64,000 nt of DNA. Source: Hofstenia miamia. Lineage: Eukaryota > Xenacoelomorpha > Acoela > Hofsteniidae. Both the position numbers and the translations under genes were made by a program. The notes below the pieces were generated by a model. It was not told the DNA's origin, did no database searches, and saw only the letters and a list, made by a program, of their open reading frames with translations. The stretch is taken from positions 436,825-500,824 of the forward strand of contig CABFPE010000269.1 of the NCBI GenBank assembly GCA_900660155.1, given 5' to 3'. Of the stretch, positions 46,484 through 57,242 are shown piece after piece. The first letter of the stretch is position 1, and each line of letters opens with the position of its first letter.

Positions 46484-46717
46484 TATTGTGGTGTTGAGTT
46501 ATGCTCGAAAATCGAGGATCTAAATCGATTATGTGCTTCTTTATGTAAAACAACTTTTGAAATAGTAGCTAAAACTGTGATAGAGAAGAGGTTGATTTTG
46601 ATTATGTTGGCTAATAAATTTAATGATAATGTTATGACTATTGTTTGTTTAAAAGCTCACCTGAATTTGGAAACACTGGCAAGATTCGGCGTTGATGCTT
46701 GCGGCAAAGGATTGGAA
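46484..46717 (+). CDS. Candidate internal exon of an unknown gene
   Basis: Acceptor CCAACCGTGTCTTCAG ends at 46483 and donor GTAACT starts at 46718. It has exactly 78 codons, phase 0 at both ends: YCGVELCSKIEDLNRLCASL, then CKTTFEIVAKTVIEKRLILI, MLANKFNDNVMTIVCLKAHL and NLETLARFGVDACGKGLE. It has balanced charge, six cysteines and heptad-like hydrophobics, suggesting an alpha-helical fold. The G/C content rises towards the donor with several CpGs. I do not recognise the family. The phase is the same as the candidates at 37129 and 40515, so one + strand gene may span 37-47 kb. This is the longest splice-bounded candidate exon in the window. Confidence 0.45.
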
Positions 46718-49600
46718 GTAACTGGTTTGTAGTTAATGAAATGAATAGGCCTACTTTTGAAATCCTGAACTATTTGATTAGAACTATTTGTCATCTTACT
46801 TAGATGTATGTTCTTCATCTAAACAATGTATATCAATAATAATATGTATGGAACGTTATTATATAATTCTTTGAATTTTATGTTTATGTATACATTTGTT
46901 AAACTCACCAAATGCGTTTGTTACATCTCATTTGCAAACATATTTAATTGCCGGAGTATTAATGAATTTTAAATACATATTTCAAATTTATTGTCATTTG
47001 TGACCTATGGATATAAGCAGTAAGCGTGTGAATAAATTACTATTTTTAAGCTTATGTTCTTCATAATTTAAATGTGGGTCGGTTGCGCTCATATTGTGGG
47101 TCCCCGTTGCATAGAAATTCTACTTTTTTCAAACAAATTGCATTTTCAAAATGTGTTTTAGTTTTGACGTTTTCCAAACGATATTTATCTGCGAAGGTAT
47201 TCATGTATTTTTTAAAATGTAATTTAAATGACATGTGGGTCCATTAACACACCTGGATATAACATATAATTCATAATAATGTATTAAAAATATCACTTAC
47301 TGGATAATATAATATACAGTAAGGCAATGCATATTGCAAACTGTTTTGATGAAATCTATTCCATTATGTATACTAAATAGAAGCCAAAATTGTGAGGACC
47401 TATTACGTGAAATTAACCATTTACTAATTCGTAACACTAATTAATAATTCGAACGATACCTAATGTTTAATTAGTAGGCTTTTTAAACAGAATATTTTTA
47501 AACTATTTTTATGAATTTCATGTTAAATTGTTTGCTATTGATTTTTTTTCAAAATACCTGTTCATCTGAAAAGATGACTAGACGATTCCAGCTGAAATGA
47601 ATTATACATACTTAAGCTTTTCTGCGTAATTCTATGCTATTGATTTTAAACAACCTTGTTTTATTTTGGTGGGAGATTTTGTATTGCTTTTTAGTTCGCA
47701 TGTTTACTAAGTTTCAATGAAAAATTTTGTTTGTAACTTTAAACGCAGTCGAGTTTTTAATTTTTAAAATTCTGAACTTTCTTGAGCGCAGCTCAAGTAA
47801 ATGCATGAAGATTTGAAAATCCATACTTGGCTATGTAGCTAAATGTGCTTAGGATCTTAAGACTTGAAGATCTTTCATTAACCTTACTTTTTTACACGTT
47901 ACCACGTTTGTGAAGTATACTATCAAAATGTCGTATCACTTGAAAATAATTTTAATTGGATATGAGATATGGTCCTTTCTCTTATCTTCTAAGAATGTTT
48001 TTGACTTTGCATACACATTTTTATACTAGCGGTACAGATGAAAATAATGACTTTCCCTTAACTTTGATAAGTTGCTTGATTTTTTCATTTCGAAACTTGC
48101 ACTAGTGACAGTAGAAAATCCTGAAAGTGATTTCGATCGATTTCAATTTAGTTTTTGAATATCCCAATTTCTAGTTTATTTGTTAATAAAACTACACCTG
48201 GGCTCGTGAATGACATGACCGGTTAATTAACTAACAATGCAAATAAAACAATTTTTAAAATAGTAGATAGTTTATTAATTTATGTTGAGTGACAGAATTA
48301 ATTTTAAATATTATTATTCATTTATTTTTTATTTTGAAAATAGATACGAGTTAACCAGTCGTAAATATTTATATATATATACCTTATATCAGAAAAATGA
48401 TGTTAATAGATCTAATTTTTTTAATATATCTAAAATTAAAAGTGCATTAATGCGAATTTACTTATCGTATCCATTAAGAGAATTCGATTTAGAAAAATTT
48501 GTTCTGCATAATTTTGTGGCATTTTTTTATATATAACTAGGCTTATTGCTAGAATTTCAATTACATTGTACTTCTTCGTCTCCATAAAGATTATTTTAAG
48601 TGTAGTTTGCTAAACAGAATTTAGCAAGCAAGTACTTATAGTTTTGTCTATCAAAAAAAGTAGTTTTTTTAGACGTATAATGTGACACCGGGCTACCTGA
48701 ATAAATCCTTGCGGATTTGGGATATTGGATTGGTTGAGTTCGATAAGGATTTTCAAACAAATTACTACCGTGATAAGTTCCCACTGTTCAAATAACATTC
48801 CGCTTTAATGAATTACCTGTTGAAAACATGTTTAAAGTTTATAAATTACGTGACTACAATAGAGTGTTTCCAATTCCGATATTACCATGTAAATTCCGAA
48901 ATTTATCTACATTCAAAGCATAATTCGAAACGATTTTAATAAATTTAGCTCAAAATGCATTTTTTCGTTATGAAATGTATTAATTACAAATACAAAGCTT
49001 CACTCGATTTCATCCCTATGCATGCGCACTTTTCTCAGCCAACATTGACTTCCTGGTAGTTGGTGTTCTGTGCTTTGTTCATCAGCTATCGATTTCCATT
49101 TATAAAGACCAAGTTTTCAGCTTATCAACTGACAAGCGATTCGCTCGCGAAATACATCCAGTAATGCGTTGCAAGTAACTTTTTTTATGTTTAAAAATTT
49201 CCATATATGTTTCAAAGGAATTCAACTTTTCAACAATGGAATTTCACGAAGCATTTCCAACAAATCGATAATCGAATAAAATCTTTCCTAAATACGTTTG
49301 TTTGTATTAATTTTCAATGATAGAGATGCTTATCACGTATCAAGATTATTTTCTTTTAAAAACATTGTTTTTGCTTGGTTTGTGCGATATTGCTACTATT
49401 TGCTTAAATTGTTAAAATGCTTTTATATGTTCTTTTATGTGTATTAACTTTAATCGCATGTGTTGGGTATATTTTTCATTACTGCTTTTAGTCGTTCGAT
49501 TTTTGTTTGTCTGCTTAACCCAAAAATAAAGTGTATTGATGTGCCTCAATTGCGTAAAAAGAGTCTCCGTTCTTATTTGAAAATTCCTATTTGGAGCTAA
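46718..49600. other. Non-coding AT-rich stretch
   Basis: 49010-49160 is GC-richer with CpGs (TTCGCTCGCGAAATAC) and could be promoter or first-exon DNA; no frame was supported. The rest shows nothing. Confidence 0.35.
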
Positions 49601-49607
49601 AACTTTT

Positions 49608-49790
49608 ATGTTGATGAACCATCCAAGCCCAATAAGACGTGCGGTACGCAAAGTCAGAGTTCTTGAGCTGGATCCGGAGATTTCGCCCAAAAACGTGCCT
49701 AAGTGCGTTCACAAACGGGCACTATTTATAAATAGAGGAGACAATCTTCTCTTCTGTGCTGTTTCCAGATTTTGGATATCTTTATTAGTT
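49608..49790 (+). repeat. Diverged repeat or coding relic, partner at 57735-57930
   Basis: The + frame contains PSPIRRAVRKVRVLELDPE. The site at 57.7 kb has PFRRAVSKVRGCRTIGRDH in the same orientation. Further on both carry GGAGACAAT, TCT and TTTCCAGATTTT/TTTTCAGATTTT in the same order. Two copies diverged at both DNA and peptide level suggest a decayed dispersed element with a former coding segment. Confidence 0.4.
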
Positions 49791-49799
49791 CGTGAGTTT

Positions 49800-51103
49800 T
49801 AAGTGTTAAGGTTATTTGACTGCTTTATATAGATTTTGCCTACTATTACAACGCCGACTTTTGACAATAATGTTTTATTCTAATATTTATAAACAATTAT
49901 GTTGTTAAAGACACATTTAATAATTTTACCTGAATTCCTTCTTTTAATGTATTCTGTGACGTTGAAAGGTTTCTCATAAATCTCCTTAAAACTTTTATTT
50001 TGTAGCTTGTCAGTGGTAATGGCAATTTACTCAATTTCCAAAATCTTTATAGATGCAAGTACTTGGAGCATACTGATTGAATTTATGAACAAAATATGTA
50101 CATCTTTATATTTTTTACTCAGACAGGGTTATTTATTCGCAACATACAGAGACAGGGTGACATATTAAGATAAATTGCATTTTCGAATCTGCGTTTGCTC
50201 CTCGTGTTGGCTAAAATATCTATTTCGACGGTTCTCATCTATAGATAAATGATATATGGTTGTATACAAGAATTAATCTTTTTCATCTGTTGTTTGACAA
50301 TTTCCTGCTGCTATATTTAGATTGGTCTTGTCATTATATGCGTACGATATTTTCCTTGTAATTATTTTTAATGAGAGTGAATTTTATGTTTTTTAATATT
50401 CCTTTTCATGTTCATATATTAATAATATTTCAAACCAGGTGTTAATCAAAATTTAATGATATTTCAAAAGATGAGATTTACAAAGCTTTTTTTGACCAAA
50501 TAACAATATTTGTAAGCATAATCGTTTTTTGTCAAATCTAATTGCGCACACTACTAGAACAATTGGAGCTGACAATGATTTTATTGTAATATTTGAGTTA
50601 GAAAAGCTGTTCAATTTATACTTTTTATGCATCCCGAATATCATTGCCCCCAAATTTTCAACTCATTCTATAATTTAATCTTTTCTATTAACCTCAAGCA
50701 GATTTGCCCTTTTTAGCATAGTTATAGTATTTTTAGACTTTTAAAATTTGAGCTAAAAATAATTTCACCAGCACATTATTGACAAACTTTCATTATAATA
50801 CAGGATTTCGCAAATTGCAGCCACTATCGCTTTTCTCTAATCACCATCTTATCTATTACACTTCAATCAAATTTTGCATGGAATCATTTTTCATTTTATT
50901 CTTATCCTGAATTCGATATGTCCTTAAAATCGACTAATGTGTAAGCTTAATTCCAACTAGAGTTCGCACATTCAATATCATCCATAAGATAATATTATTT
51001 TTGGACAGTAACAGAATTTAATAAAATATCTTGGAGTTTATTTAATCACCTTATAGATGGGTACAATTTACATCATTTGCACACGACAAATATCGATGTG
51101 GTA

Positions 51104-51143
<40 letters not shown>

Positions 51144-52790
51144 AATATTATCTGAAATTGCAATATTGGCAACATACATATCTAAAACATTTATAAAGTG
51201 TTTTGCATATATTTTTTACTTTCAATGCTTTGCGAACTGATTGGTTCTCTGATGTTATTCAGAGTAGTGTAAAATTATATATACTAAAATTTCGCAATTG
51301 CCATTGCTGCATAAAGATTTTTTTCCGCATGCATCCCTGTAAGACACACCCGAAGGATGTAGTGATTCTTTTCTTGCTTGGAGCAAACTCATGTACCATA
51401 TTATAAGTGTAATTTTAATTTTATTCAAATGCCTGAGAGCACAATTCTCTATTCAAAATATTTTGTGACTTTCTGGATTTCAAATGTATCATATGAACTT
51501 CTCTAATGCTATCAGAGGATAGCTATTTAAAACATCTTCTAGAATTTTGTAAACCTAAAGGAAAACACTCGTCTTCCTGAAAAATAGCAGGTTTAAATTA
51601 TATTACACTGTTCTTTTTTATTAATGATAAAAATCTTTAAGGCGTTAAATTTCAATAGATTGTTGTATCACTGAATTGTAAATAGAGAATTATATAGAAT
51701 TTTTTCTACTCTTCGCTAACGGAATATATTTTAATATTAAAAAGCAAATGTTACTTCAAATGTAAAGTATAAGGCTCAGTACTTTGATCAAACTTCTTCT
51801 AATGGGAATTAATATATTTTTTCTTTGACCAAGTTTTGTTACAATAAAAAGCATTACTTTGAGTGGAAATCGATTAGTCAAATTGCATCTATATATTTAA
51901 CTAATTTCTATTTTTAATTTGTTTTTACGTATTTAAAAATATCAATTATATTTAAACTATCTCAATCATGATGATTTATTTCTTGTTTAAATTTGTAAAT
52001 TTGACTAATTAATTATTGTTTCTTTTGAAGTGATTAATTTCTGAATATTTATGTTTTGTAGATGAGAATGACCACGCATTGCTAAACTTTTAGTTAATTT
52101 TTAGTACTGTGAGCATAAAAAACATTTTTACATGCAGCATTTTTCAGCTGTAGTCTTCCCTGGAAAGTGACGTTTAATTTAGTCAAACAATGTTTTTCAA
52201 CACACCTGGCTGATTATCTGCCACAATTATAATTGTATTTCTTCAAATATTGCTTGCAGACTGCTAAATCTGTTATTGCTCTCTAGTTCATTGTTTTATT
52301 TTGAAAATCCCTGATTAATATTTCTTGACATCGTTGATTGTTTGAAAATTGCACATTTAATTTACAAGTGTTCTTAGTAATCGTTTAAATGGCTCTATGA
52401 ACTTTTAATTTTGTTGTTCTTACTTTTTTTAATTGTAGTTCATGATTAAATTTTTACAATTTATCAAATGCACACTGTTTATAGATTGAGGCTTTTTACA
52501 TTTTTGGTAACAACGCTTATTTTCGTTTTATTTCTAATTCCCCGCATAATTTATTACAAAATGATTCTATTACTATGCCTTTTTCAGTTTCTCCTTTAGA
52601 GATTCTTCGGTGTTGTTAATATTTTAAAAATTTACCCTAGGCCTAGTTGAGGTTATAACTAGATTCGATGTTTTAGTGATTATCATTTTGATTGTGTTCA
52701 TTTTAATCAGGCATTATTAAAATGTAGTTTAAACGATTTAGTTTGTCATCGATTAATTAATTCAAAATCAATTACACATGCTAGTCCATA
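49800..52790. other. Non-coding stretch with a (TA)n run at 51105-51139
   Basis: AT-rich. A weak minus-strand exon-like piece at about 50120-50212 (acceptor TAGATATTTTAG, frame NTRSKRRFENAIYLNMS) is not convincing. Nothing else seen. Confidence 0.4.
51105..51139. repeat. (TA)n microsatellite
   Basis: About 34 bases of pure TA. Confidence 0.95.
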
Positions 52791-52798
52791 CTGGCGCC

Positions 52799-53437
52799 AA
52801 GAATTGGTTAAATTGTCGATTTATTATAAAGGTGTATCTACATTAGTGATGTGCGTCCCAATATACTTTAACTATATATATATATATATATACTATACTG
52901 GCCAAAAGTTTGGGCACTTTCCAAATTTAGAAACAATATGATAACACCGTGTAAAAAGTAAATAGTTAATTCAGAAAAACTCATTAATATTTTGTATGTT
53001 CGCCATTATTGGCCAAACACGCAGCAATGCGATTTGACATTGACTCGACCAGCTTTCTACAATAATCATCAGTAATCTCTGTGCACNAAGAATTGGTTAA
53101 ATTGTCGATTTATTATAAAGGTGTATCTACATTAGTGATGTGCGTCCCAATATACTTTAACTATATATATATATATATATACAGTACTGGCCAAAAGTTT
53201 GGGAACACTTTCCAAATTTAGAAATTTTTGTATTTTACACTAAAACACGCAATGTAGAAACAATATAATAACACAATGTAGAAACAATATGATAACACCG
53301 TGTAGAAAGTAAATAGTTAATTCAGAAAAACTCACTAATATTTTGTATGTTCGCCATTATTGGCCAAACACGCAGCAATGCGATTTGACATTGACTCGAC
53401 CAGCTTTCTACAATAATCATCAGTAATCTCTGTGCAC
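52799..53437. other. Probable false duplication at an assembly join
   Basis: 52799-53086 (288 bases) repeats as 53088-53437 (350 bases), separated by a single N at 53087. Both copies start AAGAATTGGTTAAATTG, include a (TA)n run and the start of the Tc1 element, and end CTCTGTGCAC. They differ by a few bases and by a 62-base net length change. Only the second continues into the element. Two haplotypes, or two contig ends, were probably placed in tandem. Confidence 0.8.
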
Positions 53438-54344
53438 TATACCACTTTAATTTGCTCCTTGAGATCGTCGAGTGATGTGCATTGACGCTTTCTCAGGCAG
53501 TTTTTGATGTGATGCCAGCAATTTTCTATGACGTTAAGGTCTGGGGAGTTTCCCGGCCAGTTCTAAAGCAGCCGAAAGTCTTGTGATGCAATCCACTGTT
53601 TCACAACTTTGGCACTGTGGCAAGTAGCACCATCTTGTTGTAGTACAGATGTTCCGCGAAGCTGCATAAACATTTGAACTTTCTCCAGAATTATTTTGAG
53701 GTAGGGCTTAGCTGTGACTGTCTCGTTGTGAGGAACAAAATGCAGACAAGCACGCCCTTTCTCAGTTATAGCACCACAAATTATCACAGAAGGTGCTGAG
53801 TGGACAGTTTGTTGCGTGTAATGTGTGTTGAATTTTTGGTTTCTTGGCCGTCGAACATGTGGCCGGTATGATGTAAGCTGGCAAATCTTGGATTCGTCAC
53901 TAAACATTACTTGATGCCACATCTCAGGGGTGTAGTGTTGGTATTGCCTGCAGAAGCGCAACCGGTCTCGAATGTTGGGGGTTTGGCTGCCGGTTTGCAC
54001 GATGGAAGGTCAAAGGTAGTATTCAATCGACGCCTAATGGTGCGTGTTGATACATTCTGCACTACCGCACCTTGATTTGCTTTGACTTCAGAAGATGAAA
54101 AGAATGGTTGATTGACGACGTAACGGTGAATGAGATGGACAGTCTGAGGGGTTGTCACTTTTGGTCTTCCAGACCGCTTGTGAGAGGAAAAATTTTGCAG
54201 TTGCTGATAGCGAGTAACACGTCTGGATACCGAAGATAATGACATGCTCATTCTAACAGTGTTAGCGCGATAATTGTACCCCTCCTCATACAAAATATGA
54301 ATTTGAACATGCTTTGTTAGTGAAATTTCACTACCACGGACCAT
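53335..54344 (-). pseudogene. Tc1-type transposase pseudogene
   Basis: The frame starts MVRGSEISLTKHVQIHILYE and runs through paired helix-turn-helix segments (SSVSRRVTRYQQL, then SGRPKVTTPQT). Near 53990 a frameshift at a G-run joins it to the catalytic part: VMFSDESKI (first D), VLQQDGATCHSAK (second D), then NWPGNSPDLNVIENCW (final E). Two in-frame TAG codons break the end, one just before NWPGN and one after LKEQIKVV. Counting the first stop as a residue, about 35 residues separate the second D and the E, close to the DD34E usual for Tc1. The last codons read ANNGEHTKY before TAG. Defective through one frameshift and two stops. Confidence 0.9.
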
Positions 54345-54462
54345 ATTTCAAACTATAATGATAGCGTTTTTTCAGTAAAAATGTATTGTGTGTAAATCGA
54401 AAGTTGTGTTAAATTGATTGTCTAAATGAATCTGTTGTAAATTCTAAGAAAAAATTGGGAAT

Positions 54463-55665
54463 TATTATTATTATTATTATACAATATTACGCTCACACTA
54501 TACAAAAGTACATTCAAGAGCGAACAACGAAATTATGGGTAATAGTGGTTTCTAAAGAGATGTGTCTTCAGATCTTTCTTAAAAGTCACTAATGACGAGG
54601 ACTGCTTGATGTAAATCGGTAGCTTATTCCAAAGCAGTGTCCCTGAAGCAGAAAAACTACGATCTCCATATGAAGTACGTGTACGAGGCATCACAAGTTG
54701 TGGTGTTGACTGCAGTCGAGTACGTCGGCCATGTAGATCATTAGGTGAGATCATATTCTTTAGGTACTCGGGACAATCGGCATAATTTATAGCTTTGTAA
54801 ACTAATACTAATAGTTTGAATGAAACTCGATCCCTAATACATAGCCAGTGCAAGTCATGGAGATAGGGAGTAATGTGATCAGACCACCGCAGTTTGAAAA
54901 TGAGCCGAGCTCCCATATTTTGGATGCGTTGCAACTTTTTTAATTGATAACTCGGGAGAGCGTAAAACAATGAGTTGCAATAATCAAGTTTGCTTAGCAC
55001 CAAACTTCGTACTAAATGATTAGTCGTTGAATTGTTTAGGAATCTACGTATCCAACGGATGGATTTCAGAGTACGAATACAAGCTACGAAAAGATTATCA
55101 ATATGATGTCGCAGGCTTAGATTTTTGTCCGTGATAATACCTAACACATTGACTTTGTCACAGCATGTAAGGCTGACATCATTAAAGAATTCGAACACGC
55201 ACCATTAATAACAACTTTCTGTTTGCGATTCATCAAGTAAGACTTAAACCAACTAAGAGCAGTACCATTAATACCGTACCTGGATTTCATGATATTCAAT
55301 AGAATGCAATGGTTAACAGTATCGAATGCCAAAGATAGGTCAAGCAAACTAAAACAGATGGGTTTCTTGTTGTCAAATGATAGGAGAAAGTCAGAGTATA
55401 AGGGTAAAAGAGCAGTTTCGGTACTTCGACCTGATAGATAAGCAGATTGAAAAGGATCAATCAAATTAAATCTTTCAAGATAAGATATCAACTGCTTGGA
55501 TACAATCTTCTCCAAAGCTTTTGATAAGAGAGGCAGCTGAGTAACCGGTCGGTAATTAGCCTTATCATTCGCAAAGAGGCCAGCCCTTTTTAGCAGAGGT
55601 TTGGTTATACCTAATTTCCTGAATTCCAGGAATTTTATGAAGTTTTAAGGAAATAGCATAAAACA
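54463..55665 (-). pseudogene. 5'-truncated, internally deleted LINE (CR1/L2-like)
   Basis: Minus-strand RT pieces: ITKPLLKRAGLFANDKANYR and PVTQLPLLSKALEKIVSKQL near 55600-55500. SLLDLSLAFDTVNHCILLNI (RT motif A with the first catalytic Asp) and WFKSYLMNRKQKVVING follow, up to 55200. The sequence then jumps to the C-terminal part (NVLGIITDKNLSLRHHIDNL, LSKLDYCNSLFYALPSYQL, LHWLCIRDRVSFKLLVLVYK, GDRSFSASGTLLWNKLPIYI). The stretch that should carry PQGSxLGP and the YADD/FADD box is missing, so this copy cannot reverse-transcribe. The 3' end has a (TAA)n tail at 54463-54480. It is inserted in the Tc1-like element. Confidence 0.9.
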
Positions 55666-55716
55666 TGCTTTAGACAGGTTACTGTTCCCAAAATTTTGGC
55701 CAGTACTGTATGTACA

Positions 55717-57242
55717 GGGTGTCCCAAAAAAAGATTTTATTTTATTTAGCTCCTGTTTTGTATGTAGATGATGGATCGAGCTGTCCTTCTAGGTACTAAT
55801 AGTCTTTAGAATTTTTTTGCCACCAACCCCATCTTTCAATTACGTTCGACAAGCGAGATATTGATCTTAATTGTCATTTATTATTAATGATTTTATTATT
55901 AGCGGCAAAATGATTTAATTATCATTTATCTGTAGCGCCACGAACGGAACGATTTGAAGCCAGTTAATGCAATTGTGAAATATCACTTGCCGCAATTCTT
56001 CTAACAATGAGCATCGAAGAACGCGTTAGGGTTGCAATTTGGTACGATGAAACCAAAAGTCCGGTTGAGGTTGGATCGTCTGAATCACAGGCAACTGTCG
56101 AAGCGGTGTTTCAGCAGAGTCCCGAGCGACTCAGCGTTCGGCGTTCAGAGATGGAGCTGAATATGCCACAATCGGCGATCAATCGAACGTTACAGCAGAT
56201 CGGGTTGTGAAGGCGTATAAGATGAAGGTCCTCTAGGCTCTCATTCCTAAAGACAATGATCGGCGAGTGCAGTTTGCGGAGTGGGTTCTCAACAGCATCT
56301 TCGAGGAGCCTCAGTTCCTTTCGATGCTGATGTTCTCTGACGAATCCATTTTCCACGTTGACGGTCGTGTGAACAAGCAGAACTGCCGGATCTGGGCTCG
56401 TGAGAATCCTTGGAGCTTTCGTGAACGACCGCTTCATTCAGAAATAGTCATCATTTGGGCTGCAAAGTCGCATCACGGTGTGCTTGGGCCGTTTTTCTTC
56501 GATGATATGGTCAACGGAGAAAATTATTTGCAAATGTTGCAAACTTTCCTGTGTAGCCAACCTGCCCGACATTTATCGACTTCGCTTCATGCAAGACGGC
56601 GCGCTGCCCCATTTTGCGCGATCGATGCGTCAGTGGTTGGATCAGACCTTTGGAACGCGATGGATCGGTCCCATCGAGTGGCCTGCTCGCTGCCGGATTG
56701 ACCCCCCTTGACTTTTATCTTTGGGGTCATATCAAGCATCTCGTATTTCGACGAAGACCTCGGAACATTGACGATCTGAGAGAGTTCATCCGTGATGCCA
56801 TCAGAGAAATCAACGATGAACCAGGACTGATCAACAAGGTCCTCCTGGCGTTCAAGCACCGAATGCATCTCATCGTGGAAAACGGCGGCAGTCACATTGC
56901 GCAACTGAAGACGGCGTATCTGACATCTCCAGAAAAACTAGCCGGAGCAAGAGCCAATGAAGATGACGTTATCGAGTTGCCGGGCGATCAATTCGTCGAT
57001 GAGGATGTCTACCCCGATGTTTCCTGAACTTTTTCTTTTGTTGTGATAATCTTTTGTTTGATAATTCTGTTGTTTTTTTCAATAAATTAGTATTAAATTT
57101 CTGCTCAATTTTCAATACCTTAATAACGTAATTGAAAAAAAATCCTAAAACATAGACTACTAGTACCTAGAAGGACAGCTCGATTAATCATCTACATACA
57201 AAACGGGAGCCAAATAAAATAAAATCTTTTCTTGGGACACCC
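55717..57242 (+). mobile_element. Mariner-superfamily element with long inverted repeats, dead
   Basis: Ends are inverted over about 110 bases. The left begins GGGTGTCCCAAAAAAAGATT; the right reads inwards GGGTGTCCCAAGAAAAGATT. Both continue through TTATTTTATTT(A/G)GCTCC and CGAGCTGTCCTTCTAGGTAC. The left end starts eight bases after the Tc1-like element ends. No clean TA duplication is visible on the right. A broken transposase occupies 56007-57027. Confidence 0.85.
56007..57027 (+). pseudogene. Mariner/Tc3-type transposase pseudogene
   Basis: Read in three frames. The start is MSIEERVRVAIWYDETKSPV. SVRRSEMELNMPQSAINRTL is a helix-turn-helix. A frameshift near 56210 and a TAG (56240-56242) follow. 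The catalytic part reads LMFSDESIFHVDGRVNKQNC (first D), IWARENPWSFRERPLHSEIV, FDDMVNGENYLQMLQTFL and RFMQDGALPHFARSMRQWLD (second D). After another shift near 56700 comes LTPLDFYLWGHIKHLVFRR (third D), and an acidic tail ends at TGA. The NxxNCRxW and LDFYLWGHIK signatures match the insect and other invertebrate transposases often labelled Tc3-like. The N-terminus looks shortened. Not functional. Confidence 0.88.

Larger units (their letters stand above)
53182..55708 (-). mobile_element. Tc1-like element split by a LINE insertion
   Basis: Ends CAGTACTGGCCAAAA(G/T)TTTGGGAACA are inverted over about 28 bases, with TA on both sides (53180-53181 and 55709-55710). Inside, on the minus strand, is a broken Tc1-type transposase (53335-54344). 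Upstream of it a CR1/L2-like LINE copy (about 54463-55665) has inserted between gene and right end. Without the LINE the element would be about 1.3 kb, normal for Tc1. Inactive. Confidence 0.87.

Noticed and set aside
50120..50212. Minus-strand exon-like frame NTRSKRRFENAIYLNMS
   Set aside because: Single isolated piece with an AT-biased tail and no partner.
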